Assembly: GCA_021396245.1 (NCBI GenBank)
Contig: WNYE01000074.1
Span: 142,613 to 206,612, forward strand
DNA from: Sporothrix humicola
Lineage: Eukaryota; Ascomycota; Sordariomycetes; Ophiostomatales; Ophiostomataceae
Reading direction: 5' to 3'
Length of the DNA: 64,000 nt
How positions within the stretch are numbered: position 1 is the first letter of the stretch; each line of letters begins with the position of its first letter. Positions 31,581-42,135 of this stretch are shown here, in pieces. The notes beneath the pieces are model-generated. The model searched no databases. It saw only the letters and a program-made list of their open reading frames with translations, and was not told the origin of the DNA. Made by a program: the position numbers and the translations under genes.

Positions 31581-34024
31581 ATGTCGACAAGCTGGCCGCT
31601 GTTGAGCCCCGGGCTACCGGCCGGCGGCCAGGCCCAGCAGACCCAGGGCCAAGGACAACCGCAACGATATCGACCAACAACAGCCGGCTCCCGGCCTACG
31701 ACGGCCGGTTCTCGCCCGGCGACGATGGCAACAGTGGCCACTCTCGGGACAGGAACAACAACCACGACAATCACAGCCGGCATGCCCGCCCGCACAAAAT
31801 GGCTGTCGGGCCCCGCCAAGGACGCACGCGAAGATTACCACAATTTTATCGGGGCCGTTGAAAAGTCAACAAAACAGACAGTATTCAGCGAACAAAAACG
31901 AAAACGGAGGAGGGCGCAACACTTGCCGGTGGGCACCACCCGGCTGTTTGACCACGGCCGGATGCGGCTGATACCCTTTCCCACGGCAAACCCCAAGGAT
32001 CCTCTCAACCTGCCCGAGTGGCGCAAATGGGCGGCCATAGCAGCCATGAGTATATGTACGTGCTATCCCATACAAATATTTCGATATCTACCACTAACAA
32101 TGCAGTCGGTGCCCTCGCCGTCGCCACTTTGAATGCCTCTGGCAGCACGTTGGAACCCATCTTTGCCCTCCAATACGCGGGCGTCAACCCCAACGCGGTC
32201 CGCAATGCGACCTTTGTCCTGTCGACGACATCGGCCTCGGTCAACCTCACCTCGTCACTCGGTCCCTTGTTGCCAACAAACTCGACCCTTCTGCCGACCA
32301 GCCAGCTCAACATGCTGACGACAGTACCGATGCTGACCGCTGCCGCTGCATCTTACGTCCAGATCCCCTTGTCCGTCGCCGTCGGCCGCCGTCCCGTCTT
32401 GCTCCTGGCTTCGTTGTGTGCCTGGGTCGGTGCTCTGTGGGCCGGTCTGAGTAGCAGCGGTAGCCATGCCGCCACATCGGCGAGTGCATCCTCGGCTTTC
32501 CAACAGCATTTGGCTGCGCGTGCTCTCGTCGGTCTGGGCGCAGGCGCCACCAACGCCCTGGTCCCTCTCATTGCGGCCCACGATCTCGTGTTTTTGCACC
32601 AGCGGCACTTCGTCCTGGCCGTCTCGTTTGCCATCCAGGCAATTATCACAGCCGGCTTGTCTGCCGCGGCTCCCTTTCTGGCCGCCTACTACGACTGGCG
32701 GTGGATGTACTACATTACGGGGACAGCCGGGTTCTTGGCCTGGCTGGCGCTGGTGGCCATGGTGCCCGAGACAAGGTGGACACTGCGGACACGGACCCAG
32801 CTGTGTGGAGGGGGCTGCGGTGGAGATGCCGACCTCAGTGTGTACGCCGACGAGGACAGGAATGCACGCCTCGATTATGATGCTTACGGCGGGCGCACAT
32901 TATGGACCGACATGGGCGTCTTTGTTGTGTCACCCTTTGGAGCATGGCAGTGGTCCAAGGCGGGAAGCTGTGTGCTTGACCTGGCGCGGACCGCTCTGCT
33001 GCCGGCCGTCGTGTGGGTGGCCGTAGTGCAGGCCGTGCTGTTAGTTGCCTACACGGCAGCATCCGAGCTGGCAGCCAGCATGCTGTTGGTGAAGGCAGCG
33101 AGTCAAAACCGGTTCTCTCTGACAGGCCTCGTACCGGGTGTGTCCCTCAGTGTGGCCGGTGTGCTCACTGTTATTTTGGGGTTGGTCGGCGCCCGTTTTA
33201 CTTTAGGAGTCACCCGCCACCTGCGCGCCCAGCAGAGCCGAAGATTGTCCGTTCTACCTCCTGCTGAGCGGCGGGCCCAGAAGAAATCGCGGCCCACGGT
33301 CCGCCGTGAAGCCGAGCACAACCTGCCGGTGATGGTGCTGCCGCTTGCCCTAGCCATCGCCGCCAGTTTTGTCGTCGGTGCTATCCTGTACTATGACAAC
33401 ACGAGTACTACCCTCCTTCTCCTCGGGCCAACGTTACTTAGTCTCGCCCTTCTCCTCGCCTTGGTGGCCGGCTCCGTCTTCTTGATTGAAAGCCACCCCG
33501 TCTGGGCCGGCCCGTGCCTCGCGCATGCAAACAGCTGGCGCTTCCTCGCAGCGTTTTTCCTCGAGGGCAAGACGGCCAATTTTGTGGCCCGCAAAGGTGC
33601 TCTGGAATCATGGGCCGTCTATGCAGAAGTTTTGATTGTCGCCAGTCTTGGGCTGCCGGCCCTCTTCTTTGGCGGGCGGTGGTTGAGGGCCTGGGCAGCG
33701 GGGACGGTCCAAGGGGCGGGGGATGACGTGGTGAGGGACGACACTGAGAAAGACAAAGACACACGGAGAGCAACAGTCGTCTCCCCGTCGCCATCAGACT
33801 CGACCATGACGACGGACTCGTCAATCGACTCATCGTACATGTCATCGTCTGGTTCAGAAATGACGGGGACGGTGGTGACAGAAACGGCCAAGACGGCTGT
33901 GGCGGCACGGGCGACAATGCTGTCGACGGACATGTCGACGCCGCATCCCGGGACACGGGCGGACATACTATTTCGACATGAATCCCTGAACGATGAGAAT
34001 GCCATTACAGGACGGGCCCTGTAG
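31581..34024 (+). CDS. Major facilitator superfamily transporter (DHA1-like)
   Basis: The exons are 31581-32055 and 32106-34024. A 50-bp intron (GTACGT, cactaac branch site, CAG) in phase 1 joins AAMSI to FGALAVATLNASG; the product is 797 aa. A ~145-residue Gly/Thr-rich and then basic cytosolic N-terminus precedes PKDPLNLPEWRKW, the element that commonly leads into helix 1 of fungal DHA1 carriers. The first six helices include the loop VAVGRRPVLL (motif A-like) and ARALVGLGAGATNALVPL (helix 4). A long central loop separates the second half. The C-terminal ~110 residues are a Thr/Ser/Asp-rich hydrophilic tail. It is a plasma- or vacuolar-membrane proton-coupled exporter or importer; substrate unknown. 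The ends are longer than the ~500-aa core of the family. Confidence 0.9.
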
Positions 34025-34456
34025 GATGTGGGAATGCATATGTATTACTTTATCTTTGTTTAATAATACCCATTTATTGTTCATTTACATTGTAATCTCA
34101 TCACTAGTGATAAAATATACCAAAGTCTGTCCGGTGATCTGTGCAAAATGAAAAACAACTCTGATACGAGACTAAAATTGCAACAGTGGTGAAGAGTAAT
34201 TTCAATAAATTAATATGGCCGCTAATGCCCAAATCAGACTAATAAAATGCTATGCCGCGCAAAAGAAAAGAAGACAAATGCACATGAAATAAAACAAAAC
34301 GGAATATTAGGAACAAAATCGAAAGAAAATCAACATAAAATCTAAACAAATCTAAACAATGCAAACTTATGCAACCATAATACCAGGACCAGCCCAGTAT
34401 CCTCCTATCATTTGAAATACAATAACTCACTTACTTAATATCTCGGTGTTCTTTCC
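34025..34456. other. Convergent 3' flanks, AT-rich
   Basis: No gene is seen. Confidence 0.6.
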
Positions 34457-35509
34457 CTAACAGCCCAGAAGTCGGCCCAGCCAGACAGCAAACGAGTGCC
34501 ATGCACGCTGCCACAGGCCGGCGAGTGTTTGGAAGACGGCGACGTGTGCGTGGGGAATGTCCACCGAACCGGCAGAAGGAGAAGGTGAGTCCTCCTTTTC
34601 GCGTGCCGCCTCAACGTCTTCACTCTCGTCAGCCACCTTGAGGTTGGCACACACCCACTGGGTCAGCAGCGCGTGGTGGTGCAGGCAGCGGGCGTACGGC
34701 TCGCGCAGCGTCTCGTAGGCCGAGTTGATGTCGGCGGCAGACGTTGTGTCGCCGCCCTTGTCGGGGTGGTTGACGAGGACAGCGCGGTGGTATGCGGCGC
34801 GGATCTGTGAGGTTGTGAGCAGGGGATCAGACGGGAGGCCGAGGACGGCGTACGGCGACGGCGACGCCGCGGGCACAAAAGACGGCGAGGCGCCAGCCGG
34901 GGACCAGAAGAGGAAAGTAAGACTTACTTTAGAAACAATTGTCCATGTGGACGGGGAGCCGTAAACGACGACAAAGATGGCGACCGACAAGAGGGCGAGG
35001 GTGATGGCGGTGCGGGTGCGGGTGCGGTAGAGGAACTTGCCGGCGGTTGCACAGCGGAGGTCGTCGAGCGTGAAGGCGGGCGACGTTGAAGACGGCTTCT
35101 CGAGGAGCGGTTCATCGTCGTCGTCCGAGTCGTAGTCGGAGTCGTCGTGGTAGCGGCCGGGGCCGGCGGCGATGTACTTGCTGTTGTCGACGTAATCGGC
35201 AGAGTCGTCGTCTTGGCCGGCAGGAAGCTCCGCAGCTTGTGTCACTGGCTCGCTACTTTCCTCGCCGAGCTCAATCAGTGGCCGCTTCGCCGCCAGCGTG
35301 GCATCGTACGCGGCGCGCTTCTCGGGCGTGCCAATCACGCCGTACCAGCGCTCGACTTCTTGTCTGCCGTTCCGGGCTGCTGCGCCCATGGGCCGGCTCC
35401 AGGGGCCGTCCACTGGATATTTCAGTAGCTTGGCTTGGTAGGCCTGCTGGAGCTGCAAAAGGCTGGCAGTCGGTTGGACGCCAAAGAATGTGTAGGCTGT
35501 CTGGTCCAT
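34457..35509 (-). CDS. Membrane-spanning J-domain (DnaJ/Hsp40) protein with two J-like regions
   Basis: The single exon encodes 350 aa starting at ATG 35509. Residues 1-75 look like a degenerate J domain (AYTFFGVQPTASLLQLQQAYQ, later RWYGVIGTPEKRAAYD) in which the HPD loop is missing. An acidic Asp/Ser linker follows, then a hydrophobic segment near residues 166-186 (TAITLALLSVAIFVVVYG). A second J domain starts SPYAVLGLPSDPLLT and keeps the HPD in LVNHPDKGGD, followed by AYETL. The ending is short and amphipathic. It should recruit Hsp70 to a membrane. A GTAAGT near 34921 resembles a donor, but no acceptor follows before the second J domain, so I keep one exon. The client and organelle are unknown. 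Confidence 0.85.
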   Translation of the reverse strand: MDQTAYTFFGVQPTASLLQLQQAYQAKLLKYPVDGPWSRPMGAAARNGRQEVERWYGVIGTPEKRAAYDATLAAKRPLIELGEESSEPVTQAAELPAGQDDDSADYVDNSKYIAAGPGRYHDDSDYDSDDDDEPLLEKPSSTSPAFTLDDLRCATAGKFLYRTRTRTAITLALLSVAIFVVVYGSPSTWTIVSKVSLTFLFWSPAGASPSFVPAASPSPYAVLGLPSDPLLTTSQIRAAYHRAVLVNHPDKGGDTTSAADINSAYETLREPYARCLHHHALLTQWVCANLKVADESEDVEAAREKEDSPSPSAGSVDIPHAHVAVFQTLAGLWQRAWHSFAVWLGRLLGC

Positions 35510-37042
35510 TGTATGTGTGGCAGGGGCTGTAATTGTGAAGAAATAAATGCTGAATGAGATGAGATGAAAAAGTGCAAGTGTAATTTGTGATGAGTGGGAT
35601 GTGTGATGATGTGCGGTGCTGTTTGATGCTATGAGTGTAGTGTGGTGATGTAAGATGTAAAGTGTAGATACTCATAGATGGTGATGCAAATGAGAATGAG
35701 GAAGGGAATACTGTTTTGTTACCCTAGGATCAAGATGAACTTGGTGGGTGAACAGTTGTTATATGTATATTTGGATGTGTTCAAAGAGCTGTTCACTCAA
35801 AGGCGCTTTAAGCAAAGAGGTTATTTAGAGAGTGTAAAGGGAAAAGGCGTCAAGGGTCTCTTTCTGGCAGGCCCTTTGATCCATCCTTTGTTCACGATCT
35901 ATCTTGTGCCTAATTTTGAGTGAAAGGCGACGGAAGGAGACAAAGGGCAAAAAGGAGAAAACAGAAAACAAAAAACAATAGAGGGCGCAAGACGTTGGAC
36001 AAAGAGCAGGCGGTTAGAAAGTCCATTGTAAAATTGCATTGTCGGTTATCCAAAAGCGGGTGTCCCTTGCACGTTTATTTTCTGTTTCAATGTCCACCGT
36101 TGACATTTACACTCACATTCAACGTCACTTCACCGGCTCGCGCCCGGCCTTGAACCGCAGGCCGATCTGACCATTCTACCCGTTTTGACCTACGGCCATG
36201 TCGCGGCCGGGCAGATTTAGAATGGCGTCTAACATTTTGACATATTTTGACCTCCGCTGTCATGTTTGTTGGAGTTGCCGCTGGATGGACTGTCACGTTT
36301 GGTGCTACTAACAACTTTCAGCGGATTAGCCGCCGTTCGACGTCACCCTCTTTGTGTGTGTACGACACCCTCTTCCAACGTCCTTGTTAAACGCCTTACA
36401 CATCTTCATCGGGCGCATCTCTCAGAAAACCAAGATTGCGATCATTTTTGCATCGCCTTGTAGTAGAAACACAGCCCTCCAGGCGCGTAAAAAACCAATA
36501 GACAAGACGCATTTTGGAAAGAGACGACAAACGTGTAACCAACGACAGAAAACGGCTCAGTGGCCAGGCCACGCTGTGTAAATACAGGCCGGAACAGGCC
36601 TTTTGCACTGCCAAACTGAGTCCACTGCCAAAAACAGCCCTGCCAAACCGGCCAACACAAAGACTGCAACCAACACGTCTCTTTGTTTACTCCTGTTCTT
36701 TGAGCGCAGCCGCCCAGCCATTCATATCGTAGGAAAGGAACATTTTCTTTGTACTCTGTTTACAAACCATACACAGGTCTCTCATATATTTCATTGATAA
36801 ACACATTCGATTGAACAATAGACGCCCACCAAAGGAACAGTGCCACCGAACAACAAACAACGATAAACAAATAAGGACGAAACATTGAAACAAACATGTT
36901 TCCCGGATTGATGACGGCCAGATCAAACGGCCCCAAAACAGGGTCCCTTTTCAAACAGCCGCCCATTCTCTCTTTGACTTTCTCAACCGCCTTTCGCCTC
37001 CACGCCATCCCCCTTGCTTCACTCTCAATCCGACTTTTGATT
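35510..37042. other. Intergenic, 1.5 kb
   Basis: No gene is recognised. Short frames lack motifs. The part near 36080-36340 is less AT-rich but not coding as far as I can tell. Confidence 0.5.
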
Positions 37043-38176
37043 CTATTTCAGGTGCGCAAAGTCCTCGAGGAAGGCCCACTCCGTTTTGGTGACCAAATCC
37101 CGCGCGACAAAGTCGTCAATCGTGCCGTTGGGGAAGAAGAGGCCGGCGTCGTCGAGCGCACTGTACACGTGCGCGTCGTGCGCGCAAACGACAAACACGG
37201 TCGGGTGGGCATCCCATGCCTGCAGTTTTGTGAGCGTGGCGGCTGCCTCGCCCGAGTCGAGGTGGCCAGGGCCGGCCGGCGTGAAGAGGGGTGAGATCGG
37301 GGCGCCGTCGAAATGGCTCAACAGTTTCGACTGTGCCCACTCCTGCGGCAACGGGCGGTACGGACTCGGCCGCAGCTCACCTATGTGGTGAAAGCCGTCG
37401 CCGGCCATGAGGATAAAGTGGCCGCCGTCTTCTGTGCTCACCCTAGCCAAGCCGCAGAGATGTCCAGGGGCATGGCCAGGCGTGTCCAGCAGATAGAAAG
37501 ACCCATCGCCGAAATAGTCGAGAGCACGAAAGCCCCCGAGCGTCAAAGTGAACTCGTCCTCCTTGAGCTGGCGAAACGTGCGACCCTTGTAGTCACTTTC
37601 TAAAATGAGCGACTCGGGGTCGGCGGGGTAGCCGGGCAGGAGGCGGGGGACCTCCTTATGATCGTGCGCGTGACCCTCCGCCCCGTGTTGGTGTTGGCAA
37701 GGCCCAAAGTTGGGCCCGACCACGAGGGCGGTCCCCGGCCCAAACAGCGCCGGATTCCCGACATGGTCCAAGTGCGCATGGCTCCACACAATCGCCTCCA
37801 CCGAGTCGGGGTCAACCCCGCCCTCGCCGAGAATGGTATGGACATCCTTTTCGACCTCCAGACTGGCCGCCGGCTCGCCCGTGCTCGTTTTCTGCTGGAA
37901 CAGCTGCTGGACGCCTGCGAGCGTGGCCGGGCTGAACCCGGTGGCCCAATCGCTGCGTGTGCCGAGGTCAAACAGAATACGTCGGACCGTGTCGCCCGTC
38001 TTGGACTTGTGCTCCACCAGGAACGAAAACGATTTGACGGGCTTCAGGACTTCAAAGCCCGGCACAGACGGCGCCATCAACAAGGATGCGGGGACGGTAA
38101 TGTCCGTCGTGGAGTCGATGACGGCCACGCTGACCGTGCTGGTCGAAGCGGGGATGTTGAGGGCTGGCGCTGTCAT
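37043..38176 (-). CDS. Metallo-beta-lactamase-fold hydrolase (lactonase-like)
   Basis: A single exon of 377 aa starts at ATG 38176. The zinc-binding signature HxHxDH is H133-A-H135-L-D137-H138. Further ligands are expected at H235 (DTPGHAPGH), D260 (MAGDGFHH) and a C-terminal histidine (CAHDAHV). An ILFDLGTRSDW strand precedes the signature, as in the quorum-quenching lactonase branch and its fungal relatives. A His-rich loop (HQHGAEGHAHDHKE, residues 162-174) sits between signature and second ligand and may bind extra metal. No signal peptide is seen, so it is probably cytosolic. The substrate (a lactone, thioester or mycotoxin-like ester) cannot be inferred from sequence. Confidence 0.92.
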   Translation of the reverse strand: MTAPALNIPASTSTVSVAVIDSTTDITVPASLLMAPSVPGFEVLKPVKSFSFLVEHKSKTGDTVRRILFDLGTRSDWATGFSPATLAGVQQLFQQKTSTGEPAASLEVEKDVHTILGEGGVDPDSVEAIVWSHAHLDHVGNPALFGPGTALVVGPNFGPCQHQHGAEGHAHDHKEVPRLLPGYPADPESLILESDYKGRTFRQLKEDEFTLTLGGFRALDYFGDGSFYLLDTPGHAPGHLCGLARVSTEDGGHFILMAGDGFHHIGELRPSPYRPLPQEWAQSKLLSHFDGAPISPLFTPAGPGHLDSGEAAATLTKLQAWDAHPTVFVVCAHDAHVYSALDDAGLFFPNGTIDDFVARDLVTKTEWAFLEDFAHLK

Positions 38177-39249
38177 GGTGAAGATTGTGGGGTTGAAGCG
38201 TCGATATGTTTGTAAATAGGAGCAGTGAATATGCTCTGGCTTGTGTTAATCTCTCTGTTAACCACGACCATTCCAATACTTTATATGTTGTCGATGTTGT
38301 CTAGCTGAATCTTCACGATTATGCCATGATGCAACACCGGACAATATTTCCAGGGTCTCGATTGTAAATACAAGATACATGCCGTTCTGTCGGAGAGTTT
38401 TGTCGATTGGCATTAGTGGACGTGTTGATAGCATAGGATCACGACATTCGGATATAACTGCAGGGGATAAGGCGGGATGCAACCCGGGGATGCAACTTGC
38501 AAGTCTGAATGGCTAAAAGATGTTCGAGACCGCGAGGTGAATTTTGGCACGGCAAGATGAACAGTAAATCAGAGAGGAAATTTCAATTTGAATTTGGACC
38601 ACATAATTAGTATGGTCCTGTGGCTTTGATATACAAAGCGAGATGGTAAACTATCGTACACATAGATGACACTGAAGATGTCAAACTCGACTGGAAAAAA
38701 CAAATAGGAGATCGCCCCGTCTCGAACAACTGCAAAAGCAATTGCAACAACAGACAGGCGTAACATGCCTGCTGTGGCACATGCCTGCTGCGGCAGAAAA
38801 AAACCACTGCAACAAACAACAAACTTATGGGCAAACAGCCCCGCAAACGAAACAAACTAAAAAACCACAACTCTCAAACAACTTCCTTCAAAAACAAAAT
38901 TCCACCAACTTCAACGTTGCTCAACTCTCGCCCTTTCCTCGCCTTTTTTTTGTGCCACAGAAAAGTGCTGCGGGTGTTTGCATCCTTTTCAACGTTTTTT
39001 TTCTTTCATGACAGTTATTCCCGTTTCAAGCCAGCCCAAATGCTGGCAAACCACCCACTCGATTTGTCATCCTTGATGACAAACACCAAAAAGTCTCCGA
39101 GGAGACAGCATTCACAAAACAGTGGCAGAAGCCACACAACTCGGCGACGCAACGACGCAAAGCAGAATAGCAGAAGCAAAACAAAAGAGAAGAAAAAGAA
39201 AACAAAAAGCAAGTGCACCAACTGCCAGCTCATCAGCAGCACGGTGCGC
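38177..39249. other. Intergenic, 1.1 kb
   Basis: No gene is recognised. The part 38750-39230 is A-rich on the plus strand (pyrimidine-rich on minus) and contains only motif-free frames. Confidence 0.5.
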
Positions 39250-41418
39250 TCAATCGAAAAAGTGCGGTAGCATACGCGCCGCCAAGAAGACCATGTCCAG
39301 GTCGGCCAGAAGCTGGATCCCGATCTCAGTGGCAAGAAGGCCACACATGCGGCGGACCCGGTCGTCTTGGCCGTGCATAATCAACAGCAGTGCCTCCATG
39401 ACGTTTGTGAACGTGCCATTGTCAAATCGTCTGCCAAAGTGGGAGAACTGCTCGGTGACGTCGATATTGATCCTGCCGTCGAGGTGCAGCTCCTCGGAAT
39501 AGGAGCGCGGCACGTAGATGTGACGCTCGCAGCAGGCGTTTATCAGCGGCACGGTCGCGTACGCATAAAAATCCGCCTTGTAGGGGAGAGTCTTGTGTTC
39601 GGGGACGGCAGGAAGAGGCAGCTCGTGCTGCGATTCTTCGTCGGCCCGGTTCTCCAGCACGAGACGAGCCCACCGCGTCTCGTCCGAGCCCCGTGCGGCC
39701 TCGATGCGGGCGTCAGACTCACTCATGGCGGGCAGGTCCGTGGCCTTGGCCTTGTGGACTGGGGGGCGCACGTAGGCCTCGAGGTAGCGCCGGACCATGA
39801 CGACTGGGTCTGCATCCATGCTGTTGCTGTTGGGATTCTGGACAAACGTGCTGCCCATGGGGCCGGCCGTCTCCGTCAGCCCCTTAACCACCCGGATTTC
39901 TTGTGCGAATTCCTCATCAAAACGCTTGACATAATTGGCGGCAACGCGATACTGGGAGATCAGTGTCTGCCAAGCGTAGCTAAATCGGCGGATCACGGCA
40001 GAATTAACGCGAAAAACACCCAGAGAAACAAAGAAGCCGGACATGGACTTGCGGGTGAAGTGGAGCTGGAGGTCACCGTCCTCGACAATGGTGCGGAAGT
40101 CCAAATGGTAGACGCCGTAGCCGCCATTGTCAAACAGCGAGTCGTTGCCCTGGCAGAAGAAGCTAAAGAAGGCGCTGGTCTCATTCCGCCGTTCTCGAGC
40201 AATCTGCTCCTCGACCGCGGGGCTGTTCGAAAATTGGGGCTCAGGCAGCCTGGCGTGGAAGATGTTCAAGGCATTCGACGCAACAGCTGCAATGTCCGCC
40301 TGGGAAGGGACGGTGGCAACAGTGGCATCAGTGGCAACGGGAGGACCCGAGGCAGGTGGGCCAACAGTGGTGGGGCCAGCGAGAGAAATGGCCGCAGCAG
40401 GGCCGGTGTTGACAGGCTCGACAGGAGGAGGTCCAGCAGCAGCGCCAGCAGGAACTCCAGTGTCGGCGTGACCAGCAGGAGCAGGGCCAGTTGCCTGGAG
40501 AACGGGCACGAGAGGAGGGGCAGGTCCGAAAACGGGAGGCTCGGCCACAGCAAGAGCAGCAGCAGCCGCGAGGGCAAGAGAAGCAACGACGTCCTCAGAG
40601 ACCGGGGCAGGGGCAGGTGCCGGGTGCTGGGGCGGCTGGGGCTGCACGTTGAGGAAGACAGTGCCATTCTCTTCACCGATGATTGAACGCGACGAATCGG
40701 CCGAGGCAGAAGAGAACAAAGACACGGCATCGTCGTCTTCGTAATAGTCGTCGTCGTGCTGGTCGTCGTCCCAATCAATGTGATAACCGTCATCCGAAGC
40801 GTGGCCGCCGAGCTGATCAGACTCGTCGCTGCCCACGAGCGTGCACTCGTCGGATGTGGTGTCGCCCGTGGCGACCCGAGTGGCCGCGTCGTCGACATCG
40901 GACTCGTCCGCATTTCCGTCTGACTGGGTCGCGTTGGGATCGGACTCAGAATCCGAGTCGTGGACGACGATCGGATCCACGACACGGGACGACGAAGAGG
41001 GGCCAGCACGGCCGCCCAGCACGCTGCGCAGGCTGGCCACGCTGCTCTTGGTCGGGTTACTCTTCGTGACGCGGTTGGCCGTCGCGAGGACGACGCTGCG
41101 CGTGGGCGAGCCGGGGCCCGGGGACATGCGGGCTGGGGCGGCGTGGCCCGCGCCAGACACGGGACGGGAGCTCTTGCCCTGCTGGCTGGAGCCAGCAGCC
41201 TCCTTGCCCTTGTTGCCAGGGCCAAGAGCAGAAGACGGGCCAGCAATGGCCGGGTGAGAGCCGTCCGAAGTCAGGTCAATGGCCTGAACAGTCTCGCCGC
41301 CGGCTGGGACGGAGGGGCCAGGGTCAGACGGCCCGGCACCAGACGAAGCAGCCTCTTCGGCCAGCTCAAAGGCATTGGACGAGGCGCCCACCTTCTTGCA
41401 TGCGGCGGGACGCGGCAT
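39250..41418 (-). CDS. Hypothetical 722-aa protein with SUMO-interaction-like motifs and acidic Ser region
   Basis: The coding region is one exon starting at ATG 41418; three introns appear to lie in the leader upstream. I do not recognise the family. The N-terminal ~400 residues are disordered. They carry AIDLTSD (47-49 core) and PIVVHDSDSESD (150-152 core), both of which fit SUMO-interaction motifs (hydrophobic core followed by an acidic or phosphorylatable tail). A long Asp/Ser/Glu region (DDDQHDDDYYEDDDA) and an Ala/Pro/Val-rich stretch follow. The C-terminal ~300 residues look folded (EQIARERRNETSAFFSFF; FVSLGVFRVNSAVIRRFSYA; ALLLIMHGQDDRVRRM). The composition suggests a nuclear or chromatin-associated factor recruited by SUMOylated partners; that is inference. 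No catalytic motif is visible. Confidence 0.8.
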   Translation of the reverse strand: MPRPAACKKVGASSNAFELAEEAASSGAGPSDPGPSVPAGGETVQAIDLTSDGSHPAIAGPSSALGPGNKGKEAAGSSQQGKSSRPVSGAGHAAPARMSPGPGSPTRSVVLATANRVTKSNPTKSSVASLRSVLGGRAGPSSSSRVVDPIVVHDSDSESDPNATQSDGNADESDVDDAATRVATGDTTSDECTLVGSDESDQLGGHASDDGYHIDWDDDQHDDDYYEDDDAVSLFSSASADSSRSIIGEENGTVFLNVQPQPPQHPAPAPAPVSEDVVASLALAAAAALAVAEPPVFGPAPPLVPVLQATGPAPAGHADTGVPAGAAAGPPPVEPVNTGPAAAISLAGPTTVGPPASGPPVATDATVATVPSQADIAAVASNALNIFHARLPEPQFSNSPAVEEQIARERRNETSAFFSFFCQGNDSLFDNGGYGVYHLDFRTIVEDGDLQLHFTRKSMSGFFVSLGVFRVNSAVIRRFSYAWQTLISQYRVAANYVKRFDEEFAQEIRVVKGLTETAGPMGSTFVQNPNSNSMDADPVVMVRRYLEAYVRPPVHKAKATDLPAMSESDARIEAARGSDETRWARLVLENRADEESQHELPLPAVPEHKTLPYKADFYAYATVPLINACCERHIYVPRSYSEELHLDGRINIDVTEQFSHFGRRFDNGTFTNVMEALLLIMHGQDDRVRRMCGLLATEIGIQLLADLDMVFLAARMLPHFFD

Positions 41419-42135
41419 CTTGTCAGACGGGCTGTAAGTGTGTTAATCTCTCATCTCGTATGCTTGACTGATCCGTTGGTATAAGTGACTTACAGAAAGA
41501 GATGGAATATTCTCGTGAGTCGTCCATAGTGACAGTTGAGAAGACAAGCTCTTGGGATGTGTGGGTTGGGACGAGCAAAAGACGCCGTGAAGTTGGGGCA
41601 GGATGCTATAAGACGAATGATTGTTAGTCGTGATCAATAATATCTATGAGATGAGTGAGGCATAAATGAGATGACATACCGATGATGATGCCCGAAGGCA
41701 GAGACGAAAGACCGCGTGAAAGAGCGGTGACAACACGAAAGAGACGTGCAAAGAGACGAAAAGAAAAGACGACGGTGACGTGGCAGGTCGTCCGACGCAC
41801 GAAAACAGTCTGAAGATGCGATGGTCTATTATACTCTTGTTAGTCACAGTGTTATTCAAAGATGTGATGATGAGAGACGTGATGATGTGTGAAGCTGTGA
41901 TGATGTCTGAAAGACGCTATGATGCTCCAGAAGCTTCGAGCAGCAGCAACGATGAAGGGATGACGGCAGAAGGACATGGGACTGTATAGAATAGGACGCG
42001 ATGATAATATGATGACACTTACAGGAATCAGGGAGAGTTGGTGATGCCTCCGAAGATGGGAGGCGGACGAAGTGGTGATGTGAGAAAAAAAGAGAAGAAG
42101 AAGGAGAAGAAGAGGGAGAGAGGAGAGAAAAAAAA
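41419..42135 (-). promoter_or_regulatory. 5' leader of the 722-aa protein gene with three probable introns
   Basis: Read on the minus strand, three donor/branch/acceptor sets occur in order. The first is GTAAGTG at 42022 to an AG near 41834 with CTAAC close by. The second is GTATGTC at 41679 to TAG at 41606 with CGACTAAC. The third is GTAAGTC at 41493 to CAG at 41432, 14 bp upstream of the ATG. Predicted sizes are 189, 74 and 62 bp. A 54-nt pure purine run on the plus strand (42082-42135), pyrimidine on the transcribed sense, probably marks the promoter/start region. Confidence 0.6.

Noticed and set aside
38700..38790. Possible tRNA B-box (GTTCGAGAC) on the minus strand
   Set aside because: The flanking bases do not form a T stem, and no acceptor stem can be paired.
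39367..40686. 439-codon plus-strand frame
   Set aside because: Antisense shadow of the 722-aa protein gene caused by its GC-rich Ala/Pro codons.
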